DNA of 64,000 nt from Paenibacillus kyungheensis (GCF_028606985.1 NZ_CP117416.1:3882001-3946000); one strand, 5' to 3'; shown: positions 28,380 to 38,607, counted from the first letter of the stretch. Made by a program: numbers and translations. The notes: generated from the letters alone by a model not told the origin.

Positions 28380-28786
28380 GTAGTGGCAGAAAAGATGTAA
28401 AGATATAAAGATTTTAAGATCGTTTTAATGGATTTGAGTTTTGAGTTTTTGAAAATTAGGGATTAGGGACTTGAGTTTTAAAGTTTTAAATATTTAAGGA
28501 TTTAAGGATTTAAGGATTTAAGGATTTAAGGATTTAAGGATTTAATAATTATTGTAGTGCGAGTTGAGATGGTTTTTTAGCATGTGATATAGGTGTTATT
28601 GGGTTTGGTAATGATTTTTTGGTGCGACACTTGTTGTAGGTCGTTAGTGTAATGGTTAGTGATGGACATGTATGGGTGTGATGTTTGGTTATTGAATTAA
28701 ATGGTGAGAATAAGGATTTGGTTCATTTTACTTATTTAAGTTATTTTAAATTACGTTATTAAGTTCTTATGGATTATGGATAGAAT
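28380..28786 (-). other. G-depleted intergenic linker
   Basis: About 400 bases with no coding frame. The plus strand is nearly free of C over most of its length, so the transcript (reverse strand) is almost devoid of G and should be largely unstructured. It contains an 8-bp tandem repeat (28493-28540) and precedes the giant hairpin in transcription order. Confidence 0.6.
28493..28545. repeat. Tandem 8-bp repeat, six full copies
   Basis: TTTAAGGA is repeated exactly six times (28493-28540), followed by a partial copy. No spacers or variable units, so this is a simple repeat and a likely site of length variation. Confidence 0.95.
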
Positions 28787-29659
28787 TTAGCCTTTGACTG
28801 ATCCTAGAAGTGCGCCTTTGGCGAAATGTTTTTGTAGAAATGGGTAGACCATTAAGATAGGCAATGTTGAGAATACGATAACTGCCATTCGAATCGTAAG
28901 TGGCTGGATATCGGCTTCTTCGATGCTGGTGTCTCCGATTCGGCTTTGAGCTAGAATAACAATTTCGCGTAGCCACACTTGTACAGGCCATTTGTCGCTA
29001 TCGTTGATATACAGAATAGCGCTGAAGAAGCTATTCCAGTGAGCTACCGAGTAGAACAATGCGAATGTTGCCATGGCTGGTAGCGATAACGGTAGCACGA
29101 TACGGAAAAGGATTGACACGTCGTTACATCCATCGATTTTGGCGGCATCTTCCAGTCCGTCAGGGATTTGTTGGAAAAAGTTTTTGAGTACAATCAAATT
29201 AAAAGCACTGATCGCACCTGGAATCATTAGCGACCATAATGTATCGGTCAAATGAAGAGAATTGACAACAAAGTACGTCGGAATCATACCGCCACTAAAT
29301 AACATGGTGAACAATACGCCGAGCATAATGTACTTTCTGCCTCGCAAATAAGGTCGTGATAACGGGTACGCCATCAATGTGGTCAGCAGTAAATTAATAA
29401 ATGTGCCGAGCACTGTAATATAGATCGATACCCATAAGCTATTCAGTAGTGTAGATGTAGAGAAAATATAGCGATACGCAGCAAGCGAGAATTCTTTCGG
29501 AAAAAGAATGAATCCCCCTTTAGCGACTTCTGCCGGACTGGTAAATGATACAGCAGTGATATAGATAAAAGGCAATACCGTTACAATCCCTAACAATAAC
29601 AACAAAGTATGATTGGTATAATCAAATAGCCGATTTCCTAATGTACGATCTTGTTTCAT
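28787..29659 (-). CDS. ABC sugar transporter permease (LplC/YtcP type)
   Basis: 290 residues from the ATG at 29659 (AAGGAG site). Six membrane helices of the MalG-type CUT1 permease. The EAA loop that contacts the ATPase is recognisable as DGLEDAAKIDGCNDVSILFRIVLPL (about residues 180-204). It ends KHFAKGALLGSVKG, the characteristic C-terminus of the LplC/YtcP group. It pairs with the LplB-type permease encoded just upstream. No ATP-binding subunit lies in the locus; such importers usually share an MsmX-type ATPase. Confidence 0.92.
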   Translation of the reverse strand: MKQDRTLGNRLFDYTNHTLLLLLGIVTVLPFIYITAVSFTSPAEVAKGGFILFPKEFSLAAYRYIFSTSTLLNSLWVSIYITVLGTFINLLLTTLMAYPLSRPYLRGRKYIMLGVLFTMLFSGGMIPTYFVVNSLHLTDTLWSLMIPGAISAFNLIVLKNFFQQIPDGLEDAAKIDGCNDVSILFRIVLPLSLPAMATFALFYSVAHWNSFFSAILYINDSDKWPVQVWLREIVILAQSRIGDTSIEEADIQPLTIRMAVIVFSTLPILMVYPFLQKHFAKGALLGSVKG

Positions 29660-29761
29660 GATGTTGTCTCCTTCCGAACGATAGATAACTTTAGAATGCA
29701 TAACATCGTTTGCAAAAGATTGTTTATACTATTTGATTTCTTTCTACAAAGAATAGATAAA

Positions 29762-30721
29762 TCAATAAATACCTTCTTCTCCGCATTTTTTCGCTAACTG
29801 ATTCGCTCCGACCACTAACAGCAAGCCAATCACTGATTTGAACAATCCAACAGCAGCACTATAGCTATACTGCGCTTGCGTCATTCCTTTTACATAGACA
29901 TACGTATCAAAGACTTCACCCACATCCCGATTTGTGGAAGTCAACATTAAGAAAATTTGTTCGAATCCGGTATCCAAAAAAGTACCCAGACGCAAAATAA
30001 GTAAAATGATGATCGTACTGCGGATAGCAGGTAAAGTAATATGCCATAACTGTCTCCAGCGGCTTGCTCCATCCATTCGTGCAGCTTCATACAATTGAGT
30101 ATCTACACCTGACAACGCCGCTAGAAAAATAATTGTTCCCCAACCTACTTCTTTCCAGATCGATTGCGAAATAATCATCGTACGGAACCAGCCTGGCTCA
30201 AGTAAAAATGCTATTTTTTGACCGGTGATCGCAAAGATTAATTCGTTTAAAATTCCGCCTTCTGTCGTAAAGATCATATAAAATACACCGACAACAACAA
30301 CCCATGACACAAAATGCGGTACATAGATTAATGTTTGTACAAATCGTTTAAATCGTTCTGTCACGACTTCATTTAACATCAACGATACAATAATAGGTAA
30401 AGGGAAAAAGAAAATAATATTGTATAACGCCAGAATAAATGTATTGCGAAATAACATCCAAAACTGCGGTTCACTGAAAAAGCGTTCAAAGTGCTTGAAT
30501 CCTACCCAGTTACTTTCCCATATTCCGCGGTACGGAACATAATCTTGAAATGCCATCACAATGCCGTACATCGGTACATACTTGAATATGACAAAATAAA
30601 TAATCCCGGGTAACAACATAATGTATAACCAACGATTTTTGTAAAATTCCCTCCATGACATATTCGCTTGGCTTTCTTTTGTACGTATACGTGTAGATGA
30701 TTTGACTGATTTGGCTTCCAT
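29762..30721 (-). CDS. ABC sugar transporter permease (LplB/YteP type)
   Basis: 319 residues, with a basic cytoplasmic N-terminus followed by six membrane helices. YKNRWLYIMLLPGIIYFVIFKYVPMYG near residue 28 is the hallmark of the LplB/YteP permeases. The EAA loop is YEAARMDGASRWRQLWHITLP. The start has AAGGAGG at good spacing. First gene of the permease/binding-protein transcription unit, with a cre box just upstream of the ribosome site. Confidence 0.92.
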   Translation of the reverse strand: MEAKSVKSSTRIRTKESQANMSWREFYKNRWLYIMLLPGIIYFVIFKYVPMYGIVMAFQDYVPYRGIWESNWVGFKHFERFFSEPQFWMLFRNTFILALYNIIFFFPLPIIVSLMLNEVVTERFKRFVQTLIYVPHFVSWVVVVGVFYMIFTTEGGILNELIFAITGQKIAFLLEPGWFRTMIISQSIWKEVGWGTIIFLAALSGVDTQLYEAARMDGASRWRQLWHITLPAIRSTIIILLILRLGTFLDTGFEQIFLMLTSTNRDVGEVFDTYVYVKGMTQAQYSYSAAVGLFKSVIGLLLVVGANQLAKKCGEEGIY

Positions 30722-30734
30722 CCTTCACCCTCCT

Positions 30735-30748
30735 TGAAAGCGTTAACA
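30735..30748. promoter_or_regulatory. Perfect cre (CcpA) box in front of the ABC permease operon
   Basis: TGAAAGCGTTAACA matches TGWAANCGNTNWCA at every position. It lies immediately upstream of the lplB-type ribosome site and just downstream of a TATACA that could be the -10 box, a position where CcpA-HPr(Ser46-P) would block transcription. Confidence 0.75.
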
Positions 30749-30816
30749 TTTGTATAGACTTATTGTCGCTTCCAGAAGGATAACAGGCTATCATCCAATT
30801 TTAGCTTTATATGTAA

Positions 30817-30864
30817 AAAAAGAAGCTAATCCTTGCTGTATCAGGGTTTTAGCTTCTTTTTTTC
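30817..30864 (-). terminator. Terminator after the AraC sensor-regulator gene
   Basis: AAAAAAAGAAGCTAA pairs with TTAGCTTCTTTTTTT around a TCC/GGG-containing loop. It separates the regulator transcript from the permease operon. Confidence 0.8.
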
Positions 30865-30920
30865 GAGAAAGAATAACCTTTTATTAACCTCTATATATGC
30901 TAGATTCAACTACAATATTC

Positions 30921-33356
30921 TTATATTAACTTCCGACTGCGATGTTCTTCTCGATATTTACCAGGTGTAGTGCCGACAATTTTACGGAAAATACGAATAA
31001 ATGCAGTCGTGTTACTATAGCTTAATCTTTCTGCAATATCGGCAATTCGCCAATCTGTCGTTTCTAACCACTTCTTCGCCTGATTCATCCGATATTCAGC
31101 TACATAATCACTGAACTTAATCCCTGTTTCTTTTTTGAATACACGACTCAAATACACGGGATGGAAATTAAGCTGTTCTGCACACATTTCTAATGACAAA
31201 TCTTGCTCATATCGCTGATGAATCATCTGGATCATCTGATCGGCAATATTCATATATTGAGACTCTGCCTGACTTTGCAAAAACTGCTGTAACGGCTCAA
31301 ATAATGAGTGTGTAAACCACTGCCTGATTTCTTCTACCGTCTGCAATTCTAGCAATTTATGAAGCGATGCTTTTTTGCCTAATACACTATTTACGGTTCC
31401 ACCTTTTTGTTGCACAATCTCATAGACACGAGCCGCTAATTGAGTGAGCAACACCGGATAATCGCGAAAATGAATTTCTTTTTCCATCACATGAGTAATA
31501 TACTCATCAAAATAAAGAGGTGTCTGCTCGTAATCGCCATTTTGGAGCGATTGAATCACCCGATCTTCTAACTGCTTGAGCTGAGTATACACAGCCACTT
31601 CCATAGAAGTACTATGATCGATATCTTCAAAATGGATAATTAATTTGTTCCCCAGACTCATTCGTTGCTTGAGCGCTTCTAATCCTTCTCCATACGCATC
31701 AGGAGCACCTTGATAATGTTCAAAAGGACGACTAATCCCGATACTCACCGATAACGACAAATAGTCTTGAACCTGTGTACGCACCCGTTCTGCTTGAGCA
31801 TGATACCATAAGGTCGCATCTTCATTGTCTACAGGTTCTACCAGAATACTGACTTGAGATTGTTCTATCAATACAGGGCTAAATCGATGCTCTGCCGAAA
31901 TCAATTCAGACACCATATTATTAATAGCAAATAGAAGCAGTTCACGATCCGTCTCTTCATAACGTGTTCCTTGTACTGTATCAATCTGTAATACCAATAC
32001 CGCCATAGAATGCACAGGTTTAGGGAATCCATAGATTTGGCGACGACGTTCAAATTCATTAGCTGGAATCTGCCCACTAATCAGCTTGATAACCGATAAT
32101 TCACGTAACTGCGGGATTTGCTCTCGAATCTGCTCTTCAAGCTCTTTTCCTGTTAAGCGCATCCGCTCTACTTGTTCACCAATATACGCAAATTCATCTT
32201 GTCGCTTCACAGACTTTTTGTCATATCCAGTGAGTGAATTGCTTTTGCCAAATGGAAACCGTAGCTGCCTGATCGTTGTAGACGATTGCTCTGCGTTCAG
32301 TCCTGCCTGATAATCTGCTGAATCTCCTGCTCCCAACAACTGCATTAATTTGGAGACAGGGGAATACATACGCCGACTGCTAAGAAAAGCTAACAAAGCC
32401 GTTAATAATAACATCGCTACACAGACACTAATTGTCAAAATCGCTATTTTTCGCGTCTGGGACGTAATCTGTCCTATTGATACCACAGATACATACACCC
32501 ATCCATTTAATGTGGACGAAGAATAAGTTACGCCTACTTCTTTGCCTTCACTTTTCCAATTAAAAAATCCTTGTCGTTCCCCTTGTTCCACATGTTTAAA
32601 CACTTCATTCTGCAAGCCTGGATATTGCGTATTCTGACCACTATCTAGAAATTCTTGTTGATATTGATCAAATACATAGATTTGTCCAAGACGAGTACTG
32701 CTGGTGACCCAGTTATCAATCTCATCATTAGCAATATCTAAAACTAACAATCCACGTGGCTCACCGGTTGAAGGCAATAATGGAATTTTGAACACCATAC
32801 TGACTACTTTGGTTTTCTTTTGGGAAGAGATCGAGGTTAATTCATTTTCAGTCATCATATCTATATTTGACGTATATCCGTTATTAGCGATAGAAGTATC
32901 TGTTACCCAGAACATACTATTTCGATTGTGTCGATACGAGCGAAGCACAGCTTGATCGTCTGCATCAGACACCTGGCTAAATGATGTTCCCGATACCACC
33001 CAATTGTGTTCAAAGTTAATTAACCGTATTTGATCCAGCGATGTAATCGTTTGCAAATTATTAAAGCCTGTTGTTAAATTTCGTATTTTTTCAAAGTCTC
33101 CTGATTGTAACGGCTGTTTCATCGTTTCCGTCACTAATGGAGAATTAACATATTGCACTGCCGATAACTGTAACGTTTTGAGCACCTGATCTACACGTAA
33201 TTGAGTCTCATTTAATAACTGTGCATTCCCATCCTGTACTTTTTGTTCCACATCGCCGGCTGCTAATGTATACGAAAATATTCCGATAACCAGTACAGGC
33301 AGTGAGCCCAATATCACCATAATCAAAAATAAACGATATAGATATTTTGACAACAA
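30921..33356 (-). CDS. Membrane-bound AraC-family regulator (YesS/YtdP type)
   Basis: 811 residues. Membrane helix at about 10-32, an extracellular sensor region (about 35-300), second helix at about 303-326, a cytoplasmic linker region, and a C-terminal double helix-turn-helix of the AraC type (about 705-805: LSLEMCAEQLNFHPVYLSRVFKKETG, then WRIADIAERLSYSNTTAFIRIFRKIVG). Such proteins sit beside lplABC-like transporters and activate them when the extracellular sugar or loaded binding protein is sensed. It lies directly upstream of the permease operon on the same strand. Confidence 0.88.
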   Translation of the reverse strand: MLSKYLYRLFLIMVILGSLPVLVIGIFSYTLAAGDVEQKVQDGNAQLLNETQLRVDQVLKTLQLSAVQYVNSPLVTETMKQPLQSGDFEKIRNLTTGFNNLQTITSLDQIRLINFEHNWVVSGTSFSQVSDADDQAVLRSYRHNRNSMFWVTDTSIANNGYTSNIDMMTENELTSISSQKKTKVVSMVFKIPLLPSTGEPRGLLVLDIANDEIDNWVTSSTRLGQIYVFDQYQQEFLDSGQNTQYPGLQNEVFKHVEQGERQGFFNWKSEGKEVGVTYSSSTLNGWVYVSVVSIGQITSQTRKIAILTISVCVAMLLLTALLAFLSSRRMYSPVSKLMQLLGAGDSADYQAGLNAEQSSTTIRQLRFPFGKSNSLTGYDKKSVKRQDEFAYIGEQVERMRLTGKELEEQIREQIPQLRELSVIKLISGQIPANEFERRRQIYGFPKPVHSMAVLVLQIDTVQGTRYEETDRELLLFAINNMVSELISAEHRFSPVLIEQSQVSILVEPVDNEDATLWYHAQAERVRTQVQDYLSLSVSIGISRPFEHYQGAPDAYGEGLEALKQRMSLGNKLIIHFEDIDHSTSMEVAVYTQLKQLEDRVIQSLQNGDYEQTPLYFDEYITHVMEKEIHFRDYPVLLTQLAARVYEIVQQKGGTVNSVLGKKASLHKLLELQTVEEIRQWFTHSLFEPLQQFLQSQAESQYMNIADQMIQMIHQRYEQDLSLEMCAEQLNFHPVYLSRVFKKETGIKFSDYVAEYRMNQAKKWLETTDWRIADIAERLSYSNTTAFIRIFRKIVGTTPGKYREEHRSRKLI

Positions 33357-33518
33357 TCTCCCCTCCAGATGTAGTCATCCCTATATAGAAGTGCAGTGCA
33401 CATTTCGTACAAGATGGTACTATTGAATCTATGTAAAAAAATTCTATTTCTGCTTTATTTAATCATTCTATCGTATTATGCAGATTCCTCCAACCTAAAA
33501 TTACAAAACATCCATATA

Positions 33519-33558
33519 TAACAAAAAAGACTGATCGCCTGCTAGGCTTTCAGTCTTA
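33519..33558 (-). terminator. Terminator after gcvH
   Basis: Reverse strand: AAGACTGA pairs with TCAGTCTT, inner GCCT/AGGC stem, then U6. Lies 67 bases beyond the gcvH stop. Confidence 0.85.
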
Positions 33559-33625
33559 ATCTTGTTACAATACAAATAACTAGATGGTTTCTACTTATTT
33601 TGTATGTATTCACTTTTTTTAGAAC

Positions 33626-34018
33626 TTAGTCTTGTGCATGTTCAGCATATGCTTCTGCACTTAATAGACTGGATAAAGCTTCATCCAGATTACCACTAAC
33701 TTTCACTTCTACCATCCAGCCACGTCCGTAAGGATCAGAGTTTACCAGTTCAGGTTCTGTTTCTAATTCAGGATTGAAATTAGTAATTGTTCCTGTGACC
33801 GGACTAAAAAGATCAGATACGGTTTTAACCGATTCAATCGTACCAATTACAGCTTCAGAAGCAACTTCTGCACCTGATTGTGGCAATTCAACAAACACGA
33901 TATCTCCTAGCTGATGTTGAGCAAAATCAGTAATCCCGATACGAACAGTATCATCACTAATGCGTTCTACCCATTCATGTTCTGCACTGTACAGCAATTG
34001 ATCTTTAATCTCACTCAT
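33626..34018 (-). CDS. gcvH: Glycine cleavage system H protein
   Basis: 130 residues, the standard size. The lipoyl attachment site is Lys65 in GTIESVKTVSDLFSPV. H protein shuttles the aminomethyl group between the P, T and L proteins. It is divergent from gcvT-gcvPA-gcvPB and has its own terminator; the riboswitch on the opposite strand would not control it. A TATAAT for this strand is present near 34080-34085, with a poor -35. Confidence 0.96.
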   Translation of the reverse strand: MSEIKDQLLYSAEHEWVERISDDTVRIGITDFAQHQLGDIVFVELPQSGAEVASEAVIGTIESVKTVSDLFSPVTGTITNFNPELETEPELVNSDPYGRGWMVEVKVSGNLDEALSSLLSAEAYAEHAQD

Positions 34019-34097
34019 TGTTCATTCCTCCGGTTCATGGTTGTAATGTCTTCATGCACACAAGCGTATAGCAAGGCAGATTATACTGTCAATACTC

Positions 34098-34126
34098 TTG
34101 ACATTGCTTTTTGAATCAAGTATTAA
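34098..34126 (+). promoter_or_regulatory. Promoter of the gcvT-gcvPA-gcvPB operon
   Basis: TTGACA (34098-34103), 17 bases, TATTAA (34121-34126). It lies about 75 bases upstream of the first glycine aptamer. Confidence 0.65.
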
Positions 34127-34199
34127 TATAATATACATACATTCATTGCTGTTTCAATACTTAATGTTCGGAAATACATAACATCATATGTAGCGAATG

Positions 34200-34425
34200 A
34201 AAGTACAGGGAGAGACTGTTCAGAATCATGACAGCGCCGAAGGAGTAAGCCAGTAATGGTGAATCTCTCAGGTAAAAGGGACCTGTACCGGACGCAGCTC
34301 TGGAGAGAATTGGCATTATTCGGTCACCGACGATATCCGAATGATTACGCCCAATCACCCAAGGGGAAACTTGTTGCTTCTGACGTATTTAGAAGTGCAA
34401 GGTAACTCTCAGGTATCAAGGACAG
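34200..34425 (+). ncRNA. Tandem glycine riboswitch
   Basis: Two consecutive glycine aptamers. The first has GGGAGAGACTG, then GCCGAAGGAGTAAGCC, then CTCTCAGGTAAAAGGGACC. The second has CTGGAGAGA, then CACCCAAGGGGAAAC, then AACTCTCAGGTATCAAGGAC. These are the conserved cores of the class. The tandem form binds glycine and activates gcvT operons in Bacillus relatives. An intrinsic terminator follows directly, so control is by transcription termination. Confidence 0.93.
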
Positions 34426-34487
34426 GGAGAAAAAGAAATAGTTCAGGTATACGACCTGCTTATTTCCTTTTCTCTCTGTCTTTTTTT
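34421..34487 (+). terminator. Riboswitch-controlled terminator
   Basis: GACAGGGAGAAAAAG pairs with CTTTTCTCTCTGTC after an inner CAGGT/ACCTG stem, then U7. The 5' arm includes the GGACAGGGAG end of the second aptamer, so ligand binding should compete with terminator formation. Confidence 0.85.
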
Positions 34488-34580
34488 GTTGAGCTTTTAA
34501 GGTGTTGTGACCTTTTGTCTATTTCGCAACATATTGATAATCTTACTTTTTCGCCACAATACTAATTTGATGAGGTGACG

Positions 34581-35702
34581 ATGATGACAACAGAATTGAA
34601 ACGTACGCCTATTTTCCCTCTTTATGCTCAATCCGGTTCACCACGTTGTATCGACTTTGGCGGTTGGGAATTGCCTGTTCAATTTACAGGGATTCAAAAA
34701 GAACATGAAGCTGTACGTGAACAAGCAGGGTTATTCGATGTTTCTCATATGGGTGAAGTGATCATTTCAGGTGAAGGTTCACTTGCTTATCTACAGCAAT
34801 TATTAACCAACGATGCTTCTCGTCTGCAAGATGGACAAGCTCAATACACACTGATGTGCTATCCAACAGGCGGTGTAGTCGATGATCTACTTGTATACCG
34901 TCTAGGCGAAGAACATTATATGCTTGTGATCAATGCTTCGAATATTGATAAAGATATCGATTGGATGAAGCAGTCTTTACCTGCTCATGTCACACTTGAA
35001 AATATTTCAGAACAAACAGCATTAATTGCTCTGCAAGGTCCTCAAGCAGTTGCTATTTTACAAGCGGCTACGCAAAGCGATCGTTATGCTGAACTAGCAG
35101 GATTTTCTTTTATCGACAAAGCTGAAATCTTTGGTGTTCATGCTCTAATTTCTCGTACAGGTTATACCGGTGAAGATGGATATGAATTGTATGTATCTGC
35201 TACAGATGCTCCGGTGATCTGGGAACAACTGCTACAAGTTGGAGAACCACTTGGCTTGATCCCTTGTGGACTTGGCGCGCGTGATACACTTCGCTTTGAA
35301 GCTCGCCTGCCACTGTATGGTCAAGAGCTATCCGCAGATATTTCTCCGCTGGAAGCTGGACTTGGTTACTTTGTCAAATTAGACAAAGAAAACTTTACAG
35401 GTAAAGATGCATTAGTGGCGCAAAAAGAAAAAGGATTAGCTCGTAAATTGGTTGGTGTCGAAATGATTGATCGTGGTATTCCTCGTCCTCACTATCCTGT
35501 ATATCGGGATGGCCGACAAATCGGCGAAGTGACTACAGGAACTCAATCTCCTACACTCAAGCGTAACCTTGGACTTGCTTTAATTGAAGCTGATAGTGCT
35601 GCTCTAGGAACACCGATAGAACTTGAGATTCGCGGTAAAATGCTCAAAGCTGAAGTGATCAAAGCCCCTTTCTACAAACGAGCATCTGCTGTCACTAAAT
35701 AA
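34581..35702 (+). CDS. gcvT: Glycine cleavage system T protein (aminomethyltransferase)
   Basis: 373 residues. CIDFGGWELPVQFTGIQKEHEAVR and LFDVSHMGEV near the N-terminus, SRTGYTGEDGYELY in the middle and GIPRPHYPVYRDGRQIGEVTTGTQSPT near the end are standard. It transfers the methylene group to tetrahydrofolate and releases ammonia. TGAGG lies just before two ATG codons (34581 and 34584); 34584 is equally plausible. First gene after the glycine riboswitch. Confidence 0.95.
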   Translation: MMTTELKRTPIFPLYAQSGSPRCIDFGGWELPVQFTGIQKEHEAVREQAGLFDVSHMGEVIISGEGSLAYLQQLLTNDASRLQDGQAQYTLMCYPTGGVVDDLLVYRLGEEHYMLVINASNIDKDIDWMKQSLPAHVTLENISEQTALIALQGPQAVAILQAATQSDRYAELAGFSFIDKAEIFGVHALISRTGYTGEDGYELYVSATDAPVIWEQLLQVGEPLGLIPCGLGARDTLRFEARLPLYGQELSADISPLEAGLGYFVKLDKENFTGKDALVAQKEKGLARKLVGVEMIDRGIPRPHYPVYRDGRQIGEVTTGTQSPTLKRNLGLALIEADSAALGTPIELEIRGKMLKAEVIKAPFYKRASAVTK

Positions 35703-35746
35703 AATCACAAGGCGACTGATATGTTGCCCCAAAGGAGTCTACCTTT

Positions 35747-37102
35747 ATGAAATCGCATCGTTATATTCCCATGACCCCACAGAATGAAGCTGAAATGTTA
35801 GAGGTGGTGGGTGCTTCTTCGATAGAGGATTTATTTACAGATATTCCGGCATCCCTTCGCTATCAAGGTACAATGCCGATGTCTGACATGCTAGATGAGT
35901 ATACACTTACTCGTCATATGTCCAGTCTTGCGGGTCAAAATGCAGATACAGATCGGTATACCAGTTTTCTTGGTGCAGGCTTATATGATCATCATTTGCC
36001 TTCTGTGATCAATCATGTGATTTCTCGCTCTGAATTTTATACAGCTTATACTCCATATCAACCAGAGATCAGTCAGGGTGAACTACAAGCGATTTTTGAA
36101 TTTCAATCTTATATTTGTGAATTAACAGGAATGGCTGTTGCCAATGCAAGTATGTATGATGGTGCAACTGCTCTCGCTGAAGCGGCTTCTCTTGCAGCAT
36201 CTGCTACAGGACGCAAAAAGATTATTGCTCTTTCGACGATTCATCCCGAGTCCCGCGGTGTTGTGCGCAGTTATGCTCGCGGCTTGAATCTGGATGTAGT
36301 GGAAGTTCCTTATGGAGATGGAGTTACCGATATTCAAGTTCTTGCTGAAGCGATCGATGAACAGACAGCTGTAGTGCTTGTTCAATCCCCTAACTTTTTT
36401 GGCGGTATTGAAGCGATTCAAGCAGCGGCTGACCTAGCACATGCCAAAGGTGCTTTGCTAGTAGTGAGTACGAATCCAATTTCACTTGGACTACTTGAAT
36501 CTCCAGGTAAGCTTGGAGCTGATATCGTTGTTGGTGATGCACAGCCACTCGGAATCTCGATGTCATTAGGTGGCCCTACTTGTGGATTCTTCGCTGTTGC
36601 TCAACCGTTAATGCGCCGTATGCCAGGACGCATTGTTGGACAGACCAAAGATATCGATGGTAAACGTGGTTTTGTATTAACATTGCAGACTCGTGAGCAA
36701 CATATTCGTCGTGACAAAGCGACTTCGAATATTTGTTCTAATCAAGCATTGCTTGCGCTATGTGCATCGGTGTATCTATCTGTGATGGGTAGACAAGGTA
36801 TGGTAGATGTCGCTGATCTGAATTTGCAAAAAGCACATTATGCTGCACAAACACTATCTGCGATTCCTAATGTAACATTAGCGTTCCAATCTCCTTTTTT
36901 CAATGAGTTCGTGCTTGCTTTACCAGAAGGCACTTCGGTCGCTGATATCAATACTCAATTGTTAGCAAAAGGCATGATTGGTGGTTATGATCTAAGCTTG
37001 TCTTACCCTGAATTGTCCGGTCATATCTTATTCGCAGTCACAGAGAAACGTACCAAAGCAGAGATCGATCTATTGGCAACTGAACTGGAGGCAATCCTAT
37101 GA
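35747..37102 (+). CDS. gcvPA: Glycine dehydrogenase (decarboxylating) subunit 1
   Basis: 451 residues, the N-terminal half of the split P protein. [33 protein letters not shown] and [20 protein letters not shown] are typical. Together with gcvPB it forms the PLP enzyme that decarboxylates glycine onto the H-protein lipoyl arm. Ribosome site AAAGGAG. The stop overlaps the gcvPB start (ATGA). Confidence 0.96.
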   Translation: MKSHRYIPMTPQNEAEMLEVVGASSIEDLFTDIPASLRYQGTMPMSDMLDEYTLTRHMSSLAGQNADTDRYTSFLGAGLYDHHLPSVINHVISRSEFYTAYTPYQPEISQGELQAIFEFQSYICELTGMAVANASMYDGATALAEAASLAASATGRKKIIALSTIHPESRGVVRSYARGLNLDVVEVPYGDGVTDIQVLAEAIDEQTAVVLVQSPNFFGGIEAIQAAADLAHAKGALLVVSTNPISLGLLESPGKLGADIVVGDAQPLGISMSLGGPTCGFFAVAQPLMRRMPGRIVGQTKDIDGKRGFVLTLQTREQHIRRDKATSNICSNQALLALCASVYLSVMGRQGMVDVADLNLQKAHYAAQTLSAIPNVTLAFQSPFFNEFVLALPEGTSVADINTQLLAKGMIGGYDLSLSYPELSGHILFAVTEKRTKAEIDLLATELEAIL

Positions 37103-38607
37103 CAAACGAAACTGTAGTCCATGAGACCGTTACTTCTGTACAAGGCGCTGTTGTTACTGAAAAAGCTTTGATTTTTGAATTGAGTCAACCGGGTCGAATC
37201 GGTTATTCTTTACCAGAGTGTGATGTTCCTCGGATCGATGTATCTCAATTGATTCCGCAGGAAATGCTTCGTCAAGAAGAACCTGCTTTACCTGAAGTGT
37301 ATGAAGTCGATGTGATTCGTCATTATACCGAATTGTCCCGTCGTAACTTTGGCGTCGATAACGGATTCTATCCACTGGGTTCTTGTACGATGAAATACAA
37401 TCCTAAAGTCAATGAAGATGTAGCACGATATGCTGGATTTGCCAAAATTCATCCGTATCAACCAGAACAAAGTATTCAAGGTGCACTTGAACTGATGCAT
37501 ACATTGCAAAAAGACCTTGCTGCTTTAACAGGTATGGATGCTGTGACTCTACAACCTGCTGCTGGTGCTCATGGAGAATGGACAGGTCTGATGATGATTC
37601 GTGCGTATCATGAAAAACGTGGCGAGCATCGTACCAAAGTGATCGTGCCTGATTCTTCGCATGGTACGAATCCTGCGAGCGCAACAGTGGCCGGATTCCA
37701 GACGATTACGATTCCTTCGACTCCAGAAGGTTTGGTTGATCTCGATGCACTTCGTGCTGCTGTTGGATCGGATACCGCTGCTCTCATGCTGACGAACCCG
37801 AATACACTCGGTCTTTTTGAAAAGCAAATCAGTGAAGTAGCTCAAATCGTCCATGAAGCTGGTGGATTACTATATTATGATGGTGCCAACTCCAATGCGA
37901 TTATGGGAATTACTCGTCCAGGTGATATGGGCTTCGATGTGGTTCATTTGAATTTACACAAAACAATGAGTACACCGCATGGTGGCGGAGGTCCTGGTGC
38001 AGGTCCTGTAGGGGTGAAAAGCAGATTGCTTCCTTTCTTACCTGAACCTGTAGTCGAAAAATTAGAAGATGGTACATTTACTCTTCGTAGCGGTTCGCCT
38101 GATTCGATCGGTCGTGTCAAAGCATACTATGGTAACTTTGGGATTCTTGTTCGTGCGTATACGTATATTCGTAGCTATGGCCCAGAAGGTCTACGTAGAG
38201 TATCTGAATGTGCTGTGCTGAATGCGAACTATATGATGCACTGTCTTAAAGATCATTATGAAATGCCTTATACAAGCGTATGTAAGCATGAATTCGTAAT
38301 GTCGGGTAAAGGGCTCAAGCAGTATGGTATTCGTACACTGGATGTTGCCAAACGATTACTTGATTTCGGGTACCATCCACCTACTGTCTACTTCCCGTTG
38401 AATGTGGAAGAATGTATTATGATCGAACCTACCGAGACCGAAAGTAAAGAAACACTAGATGCTTTTATTGATACGATGATTCAGATCGCTGGCGAAGCGA
38501 AAGACAATCCAGAATTGTTACTGAATGCTCCTTATGGAACAGCAGTCAGACGTTTGGATGAAACGACAGCAGCTCGTAAACCAGTATTGAACTGTGCTTG
38601 TAACTAA
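37099..38607 (+). CDS. gcvPB: Glycine dehydrogenase (decarboxylating) subunit 2
   Basis: 502 residues, the C-terminal half of the split P protein. [29 protein letters not shown] and the PLP lysine segment [18 protein letters not shown] are intact. Translationally coupled to gcvPA by a 4-base overlap. The C-terminus ends in a Cys-rich NCACN. Confidence 0.96.
   Translation: MTNETVVHETVTSVQGAVVTEKALIFELSQPGRIGYSLPECDVPRIDVSQLIPQEMLRQEEPALPEVYEVDVIRHYTELSRRNFGVDNGFYPLGSCTMKYNPKVNEDVARYAGFAKIHPYQPEQSIQGALELMHTLQKDLAALTGMDAVTLQPAAGAHGEWTGLMMIRAYHEKRGEHRTKVIVPDSSHGTNPASATVAGFQTITIPSTPEGLVDLDALRAAVGSDTAALMLTNPNTLGLFEKQISEVAQIVHEAGGLLYYDGANSNAIMGITRPGDMGFDVVHLNLHKTMSTPHGGGGPGAGPVGVKSRLLPFLPEPVVEKLEDGTFTLRSGSPDSIGRVKAYYGNFGILVRAYTYIRSYGPEGLRRVSECAVLNANYMMHCLKDHYEMPYTSVCKHEFVMSGKGLKQYGIRTLDVAKRLLDFGYHPPTVYFPLNVEECIMIEPTETESKETLDAFIDTMIQIAGEAKDNPELLLNAPYGTAVRRLDETTAARKPVLNCACN

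Noticed and set aside
28493-28545. Possible CRISPR array
   Set aside because: Units are 8 bp and contiguous without spacers; no cas genes nearby.
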